64,000 bases of DNA from Armatimonadota bacterium. GTDB taxonomy: Bacteria > Armatimonadota > Fimbriimonadia > Fimbriimonadales > Fimbriimonadaceae. Position 1 is the stretch's first letter. The number at the start of each line of letters is the position of its first letter. The stretch is from NCBI GenBank assembly GCA_018268375.1, contig JAFDWS010000006.1, forward strand, positions 186,001 to 250,000, given 5' to 3'. Under the pieces are notes generated by a model. That model was not told the DNA's origin. It searched no databases and was given only the letters and a program-made list of their open reading frames with translations. A program made the translations under genes and the position numbers. This document shows, in pieces, positions 32,939 through 42,400 of this stretch.

Positions 32939-35900
32939 ATGGCTCCTCTTGTCCGCCTCTCCTTCCTTGCCCTTGCGCTTGTTCCGATCGCAGCCGTCCC
33001 CCAGGTCAAGCAACCGAAGACCCGCGACCTGAGCAAAGGCAACACGCTCTACGTCGTGCCCTACGCCCACCTCGACACCCAATGGCGTTGGGCGTACCCG
33101 CAAGTGATCCGCGAGTACATCGCGAACACCCTCCACGATAACTTCGCGCTCATCGACAAGTACCCGAACTACGTTTTCAACTTCAGCGGCTCTCGGCGCT
33201 ACGAGATGATGAAGGAGTACTACCCAGCCGACTACGAGCGCCTGAAGGGCTACATCAAGGCTGGCCGTTGGTTCCCCTGCGGTTCGTCGGTGGACGAGAA
33301 CGACGCCAACGTCCCGTCCGCCGAATCACTGATTCGCCAGGTGCTCTACGGCAACCATTACTTTCGTCGAGAGTTCGGCACGGCGAGCGAGGAGTACATG
33401 CTGCCCGACTGTTTCGGGTTTCCCTATGCCCTACCAAGCGTCCTCGCCCATTGCGGCATCAAAGGGTTTTCGACCCAGAAGCTGACTTGGGGCTCCGCGG
33501 TCGGCATCCCGTTCAAGATCGGACGGTGGATCGGCCCCGACGGTAAGTCGGTCGTCGCTGCCCTCGACCCCGGCTCTTACGGTGCAGACATCACCGAGGA
33601 TCTGAGTGTCAACTCGAGCTGGTTGGCACGCATCAAGAACACCGGCGACAAGTCCGGAGCCTACGTCGACTACCACTACTACGGCACTGGCGACACCGGC
33701 GGAGCGCCCCGCTCGCGGGCGGTCGAATGGGTCGAAAAGAGCATGGCTGGCACGGGTCCGATCTCCGTCGTTTCGAGCCAGTCCGATGAGCTGTTCCGCT
33801 CTATCACGCCGCAACAAACAGCCAAGTTGCCGTCCTACCAAGGTGAACTGCTTCTCACCGAGCACTCGGCGGGCTCCATCACCTCTCAAGCCTACATGAA
33901 GCGGTGGAACCGTAAGAACGAACTGCTCGCGGACGCAGCTGAGCGTGCCTCCGTCGCAGCCGCATGGCTCGGCACGACGCCTTACCCCTCCAAGCGGCTC
34001 TACGACGCCTGGGACCTCGTGCTCGGATCGCAAATGCACGACATGCTGCCCGGCACGAGCATTCCAAAGGCATACGAGTTCTGCTGGAACGACGAACTCC
34101 TGGCCCTCAACCAGTTCGGTGCGGTGACGACTGACGCCGTCGGTGCGGTGGCACAGTCAATGGACACGACAGCGAAGGGCCAAGCCCTCGTGGTTTATAA
34201 CCCGCTCTCGGTCGAGCGCGAGGATGTCGTCGAGGCGACCATCACTGGTGTCAACGCTCCTGACTTCCAAGCCTTTGACCCTGAAGGCCACGCAGTGCAG
34301 ACGCAGACACTGTGGAGCAAGCCCGGCGAAGCCAAAATTCTCTTCCTCGCAAAGGTCGCTCCGAACAGCTTCTCGACTTACGAAGTACGGGGCGGCGCGA
34401 TCCGAGATCAGCTCTCAGAGCTGATGAAGGTCGATACCCGCGGCTTGGAATCCTCCCGGTTCAAGGTCTCGATCGATGCGAACGGCGACATCGCGTCGAT
34501 CTTTGACAAGCGAGAAGGCAAGGAAGTCCTTAAAGCTCCGTCGCGACTCGCCTTCCAGTACCACAACCCTTCGGCGTTCCCTGCATGGAACATGGACTGG
34601 GACGATGCGCAAAAGCCGCCGACGGGCTATGTCGACGGGCCACCCTCTGTGAGGATCGTCGAGAACGGCCCCGTCCGTGTCGCGCTGGAAGTAACGCGTG
34701 AGGCGATGGGATCGAAGTTCGTCCAGACAATTCGGCTCGCCTCGGGTGAGGCCGGTGATCGTGTCGAAGTGCTCAACACCATCGATTGGCAAACCAAGGA
34801 GCGAGCCCTCAAGGCAAGCTTCCCGCTGACGACGGGCAACCCTCTCGGGACCTACGACCTCCAGTTGGGCGCGATCCAGCGCGGCAACAACGATCCCAAG
34901 AAGTACGAAGTGCCCCAGCACCAGTGGCTCGACCTTTCCAAGGCCGACAATAGCTACGGCGTCGCGATCCTGAACGATTGCAAATTCGGCTCCGACAAGC
35001 CGGATGACGACACGGTGCGGCTGACGCTGCTCTACACCCCCGGCGTGCGCAGCGGCTTTGCCGACCAAGCCACCCAGGATTTTGGCCGGCACCAGGTCCT
35101 TTACGCGATCGCCCCTCACAAGGGCGGATGGGCGGCGGGCCAGGTCGCATGGAAAGCCAAGCGCCTCAACCAGCCGCTGAAGGTCTTCGCAGTCACCAGC
35201 CACGCCGGCAAGCTTGGTCGGTCGTTCTCCCTTCTGAAAACGAGCACAGACCAAGTCGAAGTGAGCGCGATGAAGAAAGCGGAAGACAGCGACGAAGTGG
35301 TGGTCCGGCTTCGCGAGCTGACCGGAAAATCTGCATCGGACGTCAGGCTTCAGGTTCCCGTCGGGATCGTGTCTGCTCGCGAGGTCGATGGTCAGGAGCG
35401 CACGATCGGTACCGCCAAGGTGGCCAACGGAACGTTGACGACATCCGTTCCTGCCTTTAGCCTTCGCACCTTCGCGCTGAAATTAAAAGGGGCTCCGGCC
35501 GCCGGGGTGAAGGCGAAGACACAGCCGGTCAAGCTGCGTTACGAGTCTGACGTGGCCTCGCGAGACGCCAACCGGGGCGATGGCGATTTCGACGGCATGG
35601 GCCGCTCGATTCCAGCCGAATTGCTGCCGGGAACTCTGACCGTCGACGGCATCGACTTCAAGCTCGGGCCGACCGCCGACGGCGTCATGAACGCCGTGCC
35701 AGCCCGTGGCCAGAAGATCGAACTGCCCGCAGGCTACAACAAGGCCTACGTCCTCGCCGCGGCATATGGCAAAGACGTGGATGCAACCTTCCGAGTGGGC
35801 CGCGCTTCTGCACCGGCACGAATCCAGAACTGGAACGGCTATGTCGGCCAGTGGGACAACCGTTCATGGAAGGGTGACCTCGGTCCGAACTACCAGTTTT

Positions 35901-37216
35901 ACGGGGACTGGGCGGGCCTCGCGCCGGGCTATGTCAAGAAAGGCGAGGTCGCCTGGTTCAGCTCCCACTGCCACAACCCGAAGGGCAACGAATATTACGT
36001 CTATAACTACCTGCAGAAGTTCGAACTAGACCTTCCCGCAGGTGCGACCACGCTCGAACTGCCCAGCGCGCCGGTCCAGATCTTGGCCGTCACGGTGGCG
36101 CGAGACACCCATGACGGAGCCGTCCCCGCCGCTCCTCTTTCGGACGACCTAGCCGGCCACGACACGAACGGCAAGGCGACGATCGACGCGCCGGTCGGGG
36201 CGATGAACGATGCCGTGACAGTCAGCATCCATCCGCCGCTCTATTGGCAAGCTGGGCAGCTCCGCTACACGCTCGACGGATCCGCACCGAACGCCTCGTC
36301 GCCCGTGTACGAGGGCCCGATCAATCTCAACGACCCGACCAAGCTCCGCGCGGCACTGGTGACCAGCAATGGCCTCGTGGGCGAGGCGGTCGCCGACATA
36401 GCCGTTCGAGACACCACGCCTCCCCACATCGTCCAAGCCTATTCAAGCAACAAACTCGGGATTGCCCAAGTGACCTTCTCGGAGCGCGTCCGACAAGATT
36501 CCGCCGAGAACCCGGCGAGCTACGAACTCAGCTCGGGAGCAAAGGTCTCGAGGGCAAAGCTTCGCGAAGACGGTCGCACGGTCGATCTGGTGCTCGAAGC
36601 CGCGGTTGCATCCACCGGGACGCAAACACTGCGGGCCAAAGGCGTCAAGGATTGGGCCAAGGACGCCAACTCCGCCGTGACCAGCATGGAGGTGACTGAT
36701 CACGGGCCCCTCGTCGCGATCTCGCCAGAAGACAAGAGAGCGTCGAAGCCGTATCGCTTCGACGGCCTGCCCTATAAGGCAAGAGACCACTGGACGGTCA
36801 GCGTGACCTGCAAGGTGGACCAAGAACCGCCCGAGCGGACCATCATCGCCGGTTTTGGCAGGGCCACCGACGGACGGACGGGGCGGGGGCGCTACTTCAC
36901 GAGCTTCCCCGAAGGGATCAATTTCTGGGTCGCCAACCGTGACGTTATGTCCAGCACGAAGCTCGACATCGGCAAATGGCAGACCCTGACCGCCACTTAT
37001 GATGGCGCTATCTTGCGGCTCTACAAGAACGGTGAGCTCATAGCCGAGCAAGAGGTCGAACTTGCCGACGACGGGGGCCAAGTCTGGATCCTGCCAGTTG
37101 ACGCCTGGGAGCAAAAGAGGATGTTCGGTGGGGAGGTCTCAAGCTTCACCCTGTGGGACATTGACTTTCCGCCTGCCGTCGTCAAGCGGCTGGCGGCTCA
37201 ATCTGAACAGAAATGA
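32939..37216 (+). CDS. Giant secreted GH38 alpha-mannosidase-like protein with C-terminal modules
   Basis: 1425 residues from ATG 32939 (a GTG six bases earlier is possible). The signal peptide is RLSFLALALVPIAAVPQ. The GH38 domain (about 35-330) shows 'VVPYAHLDTQWRWAYPQ' (zinc His-x-Asp), 'YMLPDCFGFPYALPSVLA' (catalytic Asp region) and 'GSQMHDMLPGTSIPKAYEF' (last His). A middle helical domain and beta-sandwich follow to about 850, then a second sandwich (900-1040). After that come a chitobiase/Fn3-like unit ('RYTLDGSAPNASSPVYEGPI'), an SbsA-type Ig-like domain ('IAQVTFSERVRQDSAENPAS') and a C-terminal LamG-like domain ('GKWQTLTATYDGAILRLYKN'). Classical alpha-mannosidases have about 1000 residues, so the last 400 are additions for carbohydrate or surface binding. 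It overlaps the HupE-like gene by 4 bp. Confidence 0.88.
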   Translation: MAPLVRLSFLALALVPIAAVPQVKQPKTRDLSKGNTLYVVPYAHLDTQWRWAYPQVIREYIANTLHDNFALIDKYPNYVFNFSGSRRYEMMKEYYPADYERLKGYIKAGRWFPCGSSVDENDANVPSAESLIRQVLYGNHYFRREFGTASEEYMLPDCFGFPYALPSVLAHCGIKGFSTQKLTWGSAVGIPFKIGRWIGPDGKSVVAALDPGSYGADITEDLSVNSSWLARIKNTGDKSGAYVDYHYYGTGDTGGAPRSRAVEWVEKSMAGTGPISVVSSQSDELFRSITPQQTAKLPSYQGELLLTEHSAGSITSQAYMKRWNRKNELLADAAERASVAAAWLGTTPYPSKRLYDAWDLVLGSQMHDMLPGTSIPKAYEFCWNDELLALNQFGAVTTDAVGAVAQSMDTTAKGQALVVYNPLSVEREDVVEATITGVNAPDFQAFDPEGHAVQTQTLWSKPGEAKILFLAKVAPNSFSTYEVRGGAIRDQLSELMKVDTRGLESSRFKVSIDANGDIASIFDKREGKEVLKAPSRLAFQYHNPSAFPAWNMDWDDAQKPPTGYVDGPPSVRIVENGPVRVALEVTREAMGSKFVQTIRLASGEAGDRVEVLNTIDWQTKERALKASFPLTTGNPLGTYDLQLGAIQRGNNDPKKYEVPQHQWLDLSKADNSYGVAILNDCKFGSDKPDDDTVRLTLLYTPGVRSGFADQATQDFGRHQVLYAIAPHKGGWAAGQVAWKAKRLNQPLKVFAVTSHAGKLGRSFSLLKTSTDQVEVSAMKKAEDSDEVVVRLRELTGKSASDVRLQVPVGIVSAREVDGQERTIGTAKVANGTLTTSVPAFSLRTFALKLKGAPAAGVKAKTQPVKLRYESDVASRDANRGDGDFDGMGRSIPAELLPGTLTVDGIDFKLGPTADGVMNAVPARGQKIELPAGYNKAYVLAAAYGKDVDATFRVGRASAPARIQNWNGYVGQWDNRSWKGDLGPNYQFYGDWAGLAPGYVKKGEVAWFSSHCHNPKGNEYYVYNYLQKFELDLPAGATTLELPSAPVQILAVTVARDTHDGAVPAAPLSDDLAGHDTNGKATIDAPVGAMNDAVTVSIHPPLYWQAGQLRYTLDGSAPNASSPVYEGPINLNDPTKLRAALVTSNGLVGEAVADIAVRDTTPPHIVQAYSSNKLGIAQVTFSERVRQDSAENPASYELSSGAKVSRAKLREDGRTVDLVLEAAVASTGTQTLRAKGVKDWAKDANSAVTSMEVTDHGPLVAISPEDKRASKPYRFDGLPYKARDHWTVSVTCKVDQEPPERTIIAGFGRATDGRTGRGRYFTSFPEGINFWVANRDVMSSTKLDIGKWQTLTATYDGAILRLYKNGELIAEQEVELADDGGQVWILPVDAWEQKRMFGGEVSSFTLWDIDFPPAVVKRLAAQSEQK

Positions 37217-38490
37217 GACTTCTCACGTCGTTGCTCGCCATTATGCTCGCGGTGTTCGCCTTTGGCCACACCACGACGATCGCGTCAGCTACGGCCAAGG
37301 TGGGCGTCGATGGCCAGGTCGAGATCAAGATGCGGTTCGACTATCCCGCCTTTATCATGGATATCGAGCCCTCGAAGGTCAAGGACGACGAGATGCGCGA
37401 GTTGGTTGCCCTCCCTGCGCGGGCCCTTGCCCCGTTGATGGACGAAGCGGGCGCGAAGCTCAAAGCAGGGCTCGTGGTCTTGACCGACAAAGGGCAAGCC
37501 ACGTTGACCGGTGCCGTCATCCCGACTCCGAACGATGTCGCGGAGTGGATCGCGGGCAACGGGAAGAACGCCTTGCCCGTGATGTTGCATTCGACCCTGC
37601 GCTTCAAGCTGCCTGCTGACGCCAAGACGATCTCTCTGCGGTTTCCGAAGACCTTGGGCAGCGTCGTCCTGACCACTGAACTACCCGGGGTCGAACCGAT
37701 TGCCGAACCCGTCGAGTCCGGAACCGCTAGCATGGTGTTGGACGTTCCCGTCGGGAGCGCTCCATCGGGCAGTTCGGCGGTGACCGCCTCGACCTCCCAT
37801 GATGAGACAAAGGGTGTGCGAGCCGCGATGGCAGGTTCTGGAACGATTCTTTCCCCATCCGTGGCCCCAAACTCAGGCGGCCTTGAGAGCAGGCCGGGCT
37901 GGACGGTCGGCATCGACGAGCAACCGCCTTTCTGGCCGGTTTTGTGGCGTTACGTGAAGATGGGCTTTGAGCACATCTTGCCGCAAGGGCTGGACCACGT
38001 GCTTTTCGTGCTCGGCCTCTTCCTCCTCGGCAAACGCCCTCGCGACCTGATCAAGCAGATCACGGCGTTCACTCTGGCCCATTCGCTCACGCTCGCACTC
38101 GCGCTCTTCGGAGTGATTCGCTTGCCCTCCATCGTTGTGGAGCCGCTGATCGCCGCGTCCATCGCCTTCGTTGCCATCGAGAACATCGTCACCAAAGACT
38201 TGAAGCCTTGGCGCGTCTACGTTGTTTTTGGCTTCGGGTTGCTTCACGGCCTAGGCTTTGCTGGTGCCCTCCAGGAGACGGGCCTGCAGAACGTGAACTT
38301 CGTGACGGCGCTCATCGGTTTCAACGGTGGTGTCGAGCTCGGGCAGCTCACGGTGGTCGGCCTCGCCTTCCTCGCCGTCGGCTGGTTCCGGGAGAAGGAG
38401 AAGTACCGAAGCTACGTGACGGTCCCTGCCTCGGTGGCGATATCATTGGTCGCCCTTTTCTGGACCGTCCAGCGCATCTTCTTCGTTTAG
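37213..38490 (+). CDS. HupE/UreJ family membrane protein
   Basis: 425 residues; start ATG 37213 overlaps the GH38 stop (ATGA), indicating coupling. A signal peptide (LLTSLLAIMLAVFAFGH) leads into a periplasmic beta-rich domain of about 220 residues. The C-terminal part is the HupE/UreJ_2 membrane domain with six helices: 'FEHILPQGLDHVLFVLGLFL', 'KQITAFTLAHSLTLALALFG', 'VYVVFGFGLLHGLGFAGALQ' and 'VNFVTALIGFNGGVELGQL'. The conserved His residues (FEHILPQGLDH, TLAHS, LLHGLGFAG) are the expected metal path. Relatives move nickel or cobalt; no hydrogenase, urease or B12 synthesis genes are nearby. Confidence 0.85.
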   Translation: MRLLTSLLAIMLAVFAFGHTTTIASATAKVGVDGQVEIKMRFDYPAFIMDIEPSKVKDDEMRELVALPARALAPLMDEAGAKLKAGLVVLTDKGQATLTGAVIPTPNDVAEWIAGNGKNALPVMLHSTLRFKLPADAKTISLRFPKTLGSVVLTTELPGVEPIAEPVESGTASMVLDVPVGSAPSGSSAVTASTSHDETKGVRAAMAGSGTILSPSVAPNSGGLESRPGWTVGIDEQPPFWPVLWRYVKMGFEHILPQGLDHVLFVLGLFLLGKRPRDLIKQITAFTLAHSLTLALALFGVIRLPSIVVEPLIAASIAFVAIENIVTKDLKPWRVYVVFGFGLLHGLGFAGALQETGLQNVNFVTALIGFNGGVELGQLTVVGLAFLAVGWFREKEKYRSYVTVPASVAISLVALFWTVQRIFFV

Positions 38491-38509
38491 GGACACCGCA
38501 GGCCCGACT

Positions 38510-38779
38510 ATGGAAGCGATCGCTAGGTGGTGCGCAGCTGGGTTGCTCGGTGCCCTAGGAACTTACATATTCGTTGTTCAAGCAGCGTTTGTCGTCCGAG
38601 GGCTAATGGGTTCCAGAGAACGAGGAACCGTTGCGATCGGCCTGGCTGGCGTTGTCGTGCTCTTAGGAGTTCTGATCAGCCCCAGCCCTGACAAATGGCG
38701 TTGGTTCTGGGTGCCGTTGATTGTTGACCCGGGAGTCTTTATCTTGTGGCAAATCTACGAACACATGAAGGCTCGATAA
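38510..38779 (+). CDS. Small membrane protein, 89 aa
   Basis: Two hydrophobic helices (about 8-32, 'CAAGLLGALGTYIFVVQAAF', and 40-58, 'GTVAIGLAGVVVLLGVLI') then a third, tryptophan-rich one ('WRWFWVPLIVDPGVFILW') and a short basic tail. No family recognised. It begins 19 bp after the HupE-like gene on the same strand, so likely the end of that operon, and it converges on the alcohol dehydrogenase gene with an 8-bp gap. Confidence 0.6.
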   Translation: MEAIARWCAAGLLGALGTYIFVVQAAFVVRGLMGSRERGTVAIGLAGVVVLLGVLISPSPDKWRWFWVPLIVDPGVFILWQIYEHMKAR

Positions 38780-38787
38780 GATCCGAC

Positions 38788-39900
38788 TCAAAGCATGATC
38801 ACGGACCGGATGACGTTGCCCGTCTCCATCTCATGGAACGCGTCTTCCACGTCGTCGAGCGTAATCTTGCGCGTGACCATCTCGTCCAGCTTCAGCTTCC
38901 CTTCCAGGTAAAGCTGGGCCATGAGCGGGAAGTCGTGCGAAGGCAGCGCGTCTCCGCAGTGGCAGACGGCCAAGCCAGCCTTGTTCCAGTACACGCCGGT
39001 AGCCATATCCCCGAGGTTGAGGTTCACCGAATCGGTCGAAGCGGGGAAACCAATGGTCGTGGCCGTGCCTCCATAGCTCAGCATCTGAACCGCTTGCTCC
39101 GTGCACTTGGGAATGCCCGTCGCCTCATAGGCGAACTCGACGCCGCCGTCCCAACCGTCCTCCGTCAGTTTGCGCACCTCCGCCACCGGGTCAACTTCTT
39201 TGGCATTGACGGTGTGCGTGGCGCCGAAGTCCTTCGCCCACTGGAGCTTGACTGGGTTGATGTCGACTGCGATGATCTGTCGAGCGTGCTGGAGCTTCGC
39301 TCCTTGAATGACGCTCAACCCTACGCCGCCACACCCGATGACCGCGACCCGGGCCCCTTGGAAGACGGGGGCCGTGTTCATCGCCGCGCCCACGCCCGTG
39401 ATGACTCCGCAAGCGATCAAGCAGGCCTTGTCGAGCGGCATCTCTTTCGGCATCTTGATCGCCGCCTTCGCATGGACCACCGTGTGGGTACTAAACGTGC
39501 CACAGCGCAACACTTGTGAGCAAAGAGCCCCGTCGCTCTTCCGCCTGATCCGTTGCCCCGGCCGTAGAGCCATGTAGCAGTGGCGGGGATCTCCTCGCCG
39601 ACAAGCCGGGCACTGCTCGCACGGGGCGCGATAGGCGATCACGACGGGGTCGCCGGGCGCCAAGTCCTTGACTCCTTCGCCGACTTGTTCGATGATCCCC
39701 GCTCCCTCGTGGCCGAGAACGATGGGAAAGGCCATGCCGTTGCCCTTGAGCATCTTCACCGTGAGGTCGGTGTGGCAAACCCCGCTCGCCACAAGCTTGA
39801 TCAAGACTTCGCTGGGGCCGGGCGCCTCGATCGTGACATCGCGGACGACAGCGGGAGCACCGGGCTCCTCAAGGATGCAGGCTCGGCCTTCAGCGGACAT
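38788..39900 (-). CDS. Zinc-dependent medium-chain alcohol dehydrogenase (class III-like)
   Basis: 370 residues, the class III/NDMA-type length. Catalytic zinc site: Cys in 'SGVCHTDLTVK', His in 'VLGHEGAGIIEQVGEGV' and Cys in 'LIACGVITGVGAA'. The structural zinc site has four Cys in 'APCEQCPACRRGDPRHC'. The NAD-binding loop is 'VIGCGGVGLSVIQGAK' with Asp in 'IIAVDINPVKL'. This pattern fits S-(hydroxymethyl)thiol or general alcohol dehydrogenases using NAD. It is the last gene of the five-gene minus-strand run starting at 43627 and lies 9 bp after the GNAT gene. Oxidation of an alcohol or thiol adduct is inferred; the exact substrate is open. Confidence 0.9.
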   Translation of the reverse strand: MSAEGRACILEEPGAPAVVRDVTIEAPGPSEVLIKLVASGVCHTDLTVKMLKGNGMAFPIVLGHEGAGIIEQVGEGVKDLAPGDPVVIAYRAPCEQCPACRRGDPRHCYMALRPGQRIRRKSDGALCSQVLRCGTFSTHTVVHAKAAIKMPKEMPLDKACLIACGVITGVGAAMNTAPVFQGARVAVIGCGGVGLSVIQGAKLQHARQIIAVDINPVKLQWAKDFGATHTVNAKEVDPVAEVRKLTEDGWDGGVEFAYEATGIPKCTEQAVQMLSYGGTATTIGFPASTDSVNLNLGDMATGVYWNKAGLAVCHCGDALPSHDFPLMAQLYLEGKLKLDEMVTRKITLDDVEDAFHEMETGNVIRSVIML

Positions 39901-39909
39901 GCCGGAATG

Positions 39910-40755
39910 CTACCTGGGGGCCGGTTGATGCCCGTCCAACGTGTGGATCAAGCCCGCGCGGACTTCGGGATCGCTCTCGTAGCGGCAAATCCACCGCTGG
40001 TAGATCTCGCGGAAGCCACACGCGACGAGGTTCGAATAGGATGACTTGAGGAACCGGTACGTTTCGGAAAAAGCGTGGTCGCAACCCTGGTCCGCGGCCC
40101 AGGCAACGCGAGCGTCGATCAATTGCCGTTGAGCCCCTCGTTCACGCCACTCCGGCACCGTGGTCGCGCTGGATAGATACGCGATTCCTTCATGTGCCGT
40201 GACCGTGCCGACGGCGACCGGGATCGCACCATCGTAGGCCAAGAGCACGACTGACCCCGGCTGGCCGACAAGTCCGACGGTCGGGCTTCTCCACATCTGT
40301 TCCTGGGTGCCGTGATACGACAACACGCTCTCTAGGTCTTCAACCAGGTCGGGGGTCGCCTCGCGGAGGGTGAAAGGGCCGGGCTCACGATTAACCTCGG
40401 AAAGGACACGTGCGAGAACCGACATTTCGTTGCATACACGGTATCCGGCTTCGCTGAGGATGCGGAAAAGATCGGCCGAACTCGCAGACGGATCCAGATA
40501 GACGAAATGCCGGGGGGTCCCCTCGTACACCTCAATCATGCGCTCGGGAAGCGATTCGAAATCCCCCTCCGCACAGTGCAAGTCGATCACTCGATTGAGG
40601 TTTTGGCTCGGGAACCAACCATCGCTCAACGGCTCGACGATGGCCCATGGCCCGCCGAGATCAATGATGCGCTGAGTGTCGGACTCGGCAATGACCTCCG
40701 CCCGCATCCTCTTGAGCGCGGAAATCCTCGGCTGAAGGTCGAATGTGGACGACAT
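39910..40755 (-). CDS. GNAT family N-acetyltransferase
   Basis: 281 residues. The C-terminal half is a GNAT fold: 'LLAYDGAIPVAVGTVTAHEG', strand 'AYLSSATTVPEWRERGAQRQ' (the Q/R-x-x-G-x-G/A acetyl-CoA loop here is R-x-R-G-A) and 'AWAADQGCDHAFSETYRF'. The N-terminal 130 residues look like a second, degenerate GNAT half ('HFVYLDPSASSADLFRILSE', 'AGYRVCNEMSVLARVLSE'), an arrangement common in tandem GNAT proteins. Substrate unknown. ATG 40755 lies 1 bp after the YeiH-like stop, so the two are tightly coupled. Cytoplasmic. Confidence 0.78.
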   Translation of the reverse strand: MSSTFDLQPRISALKRMRAEVIAESDTQRIIDLGGPWAIVEPLSDGWFPSQNLNRVIDLHCAEGDFESLPERMIEVYEGTPRHFVYLDPSASSADLFRILSEAGYRVCNEMSVLARVLSEVNREPGPFTLREATPDLVEDLESVLSYHGTQEQMWRSPTVGLVGQPGSVVLLAYDGAIPVAVGTVTAHEGIAYLSSATTVPEWRERGAQRQLIDARVAWAADQGCDHAFSETYRFLKSSYSNLVACGFREIYQRWICRYESDPEVRAGLIHTLDGHQPAPR

Positions 40756-40756
40756 G

Positions 40757-41767
40757 TCAGATCCTCATGACCTCAACGAGCACAAGCGCCAAACACGACA
40801 AAACAACCCATTGCCCGAAGCCCACCAGCACTGGTTTCCAACCCGCTTTCTTCAAGTCACGGAAGGTCGTTTTGAGCCCGACACCCGCCATGCCCACCGC
40901 AAGGAGCAAGACGACCCCGTCCGTAATGAGTTTCATCGCCTCTTTGGTCAGACCGATTTGAGCAGCAAAAGTGTTCACCGCCGCAAAGACGACGAACATG
41001 ACCAAGAACCACGGAACCGGTGCCACTTTTGCCTCGCCGGCGGCGCCGCGAACCCTCCGCAGCCACCACGCTAAATAGAAGACGATAGGCGCGAGCAGAC
41101 AAATGCGCGCGAGTTTGACGACAGTAGCGACTTTCACGGAAGCCTCGTCGAAACCCTCCGCCCCTGCGACGACCTGGGCCATCTCCTGCAGCGACGATCC
41201 GGCCCACACACCAAACCCGAACGGCTGGGCACCAAGGAGGCGGCCCAGCAAAGGAAAAACGAAGATTCCGACCGTGCCCCAAAGAGTGACGACGCCAAGC
41301 GAGACGGCAGCGTCCTCGCCCTCAGCCTGCACGACAGTGTCTGCCGCCACGACCGCTGATGCCCCGCACACTGATCCGCCGACGCTTAAGAGGATCGACA
41401 GCTTCTCATTGAGACCGGTCCGAACACCGAGCCACCAACCGAAGGCGAGGGCTCCGAACGTGCAAACAACGACGACAGTGAGCGCCTGGCCCCCGATGTT
41501 GAGGAGTTCTAGAATCGAGAGTTTGAATCCAAGCCCGGCGACCGCCCACCTCAAGAGCGGTTTTTGGGCAACGCTGACCCCGGCGTCAGACCAAGTCGGG
41601 AGCTTCAAAGCAGAGCCCAAAGCCACACCAAACAGGATGACGATCAGTAAGGGGCTGAAGTGAAGGTTTGCTTTGACGAACGGGAGATCGGCGGTCAAAA
41701 CCGCTCCCCAAGCCAGCAACACACAAATCAACAGCCCAGGCAAGGCTGTCAGGACGGTTCTGGCCAC
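40757..41767 (-). CDS. YeiH-type putative sulfate/sulfite exporter
   Basis: 336 residues with about ten hydrophobic helices; the YeiH/UPF0324 pattern is clear: 'LLIVILFGVALGSALKLPTW' (helix 2), 'LLRWAVAGLGFKLSILEL', 'LSILLSVGGSVCGASAVVAA', 'SSLQEMAQVVAGAEGFDEA' and 'VGMAGVGLKTTFRDLKKAGW'. Members are annotated as putative sulfate or sulfite exporters, and taurine-related clusters in other bacteria carry them. Here it directly follows a cysteine dioxygenase and a class V PLP enzyme, which would generate sulfite inside the cell, so sulfite export is a reasonable inference. ATG 41767 is the natural start. Inner membrane. Confidence 0.85.
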   Translation of the reverse strand: MARTVLTALPGLLICVLLAWGAVLTADLPFVKANLHFSPLLIVILFGVALGSALKLPTWSDAGVSVAQKPLLRWAVAGLGFKLSILELLNIGGQALTVVVVCTFGALAFGWWLGVRTGLNEKLSILLSVGGSVCGASAVVAADTVVQAEGEDAAVSLGVVTLWGTVGIFVFPLLGRLLGAQPFGFGVWAGSSLQEMAQVVAGAEGFDEASVKVATVVKLARICLLAPIVFYLAWWLRRVRGAAGEAKVAPVPWFLVMFVVFAAVNTFAAQIGLTKEAMKLITDGVVLLLAVGMAGVGLKTTFRDLKKAGWKPVLVGFGQWVVLSCLALVLVEVMRI

Positions 41768-41791
41768 GAATGCGAAGGATATCGTAAACCG

Positions 41792-42370
41792 CTAGTCGGC
41801 CGTGTAGCAGAGTTCCTTGCGCACGCGCGTGTAACCGCCTTCGACGGGCTCAAAAATATGGCACCACGTCAGCTCATGGCCGTAGACGTGGACCGTGACC
41901 GAGGGCACGTCCGGCAGGGCGTTCGCGATCGTGTGGTACTCGAAGGGTGGGATGAGGGCCCCGGCCTCCCCGCAACCCGCAAAGATTGTCTTTTCCTCCA
42001 CGAATTGAACAACGGGCTCATCGCTGGATCCGACCAAGTCGAACGAAGTGACCTTGATCTTTCCTCGATAGACGCACTCCACGCACCACTCTCCGGCATG
42101 GTCGTGCAAGGCGGTTCCTTGTCCCACGTCCCACACCATGGCGACCACGGAGTATCGACCTGCCGGATCGCGGTGGAGCAAACGTCGCGCGTATCGTTCA
42201 TGAGCCGGGACGAGATACTGCGGCTCAAGCCAGTCTTCGCCAGAGTGGAAGACATCCTCCAGGATCTGTTTGACCTTTTCGCAGCGGCCCTTGATGCAGT
42301 CTAAATCAACCGCCTCATCAAGGAGACGGATGAGCTCGGCAGCCTTCGGCGAGCGACAGTCCGACAGCAT
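41792..42370 (-). CDS. Cysteine dioxygenase (type I, cupin)
   Basis: 192 residues, the usual length. Cysteine dioxygenase oxidises L-cysteine to cysteine sulfinate with non-heme iron. The iron ligands appear as H89 and H91 in 'TALHDHAGEWCVECV' and H146 in 'PFEYHTIANAL'. The Cys-Tyr cross-link that boosts activity is possible between C96 and Tyr163 in 'VHVYGHEL'; C96 lies five residues after the second His, as in the mammalian enzyme. The C-terminal 'WCHIFEPVEGGYTRVRKEL' is also conserved. Other thiol dioxygenases share the fold, so the thiol is not certain. It lies between a class V PLP enzyme (30-bp gap) and a YeiH-type exporter (24-bp gap). Confidence 0.83.
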   Translation of the reverse strand: MLSDCRSPKAAELIRLLDEAVDLDCIKGRCEKVKQILEDVFHSGEDWLEPQYLVPAHERYARRLLHRDPAGRYSVVAMVWDVGQGTALHDHAGEWCVECVYRGKIKVTSFDLVGSSDEPVVQFVEEKTIFAGCGEAGALIPPFEYHTIANALPDVPSVTVHVYGHELTWCHIFEPVEGGYTRVRKELCYTAD

Positions 42371-42400
42371 GGAGCCATTGTACTGCAGGAGGAATCAGGT

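Noticed and set aside
38746..39519. 257-residue plus-strand frame
   Set aside because: Antisense to the alcohol dehydrogenase, whose zinc motifs are intact.
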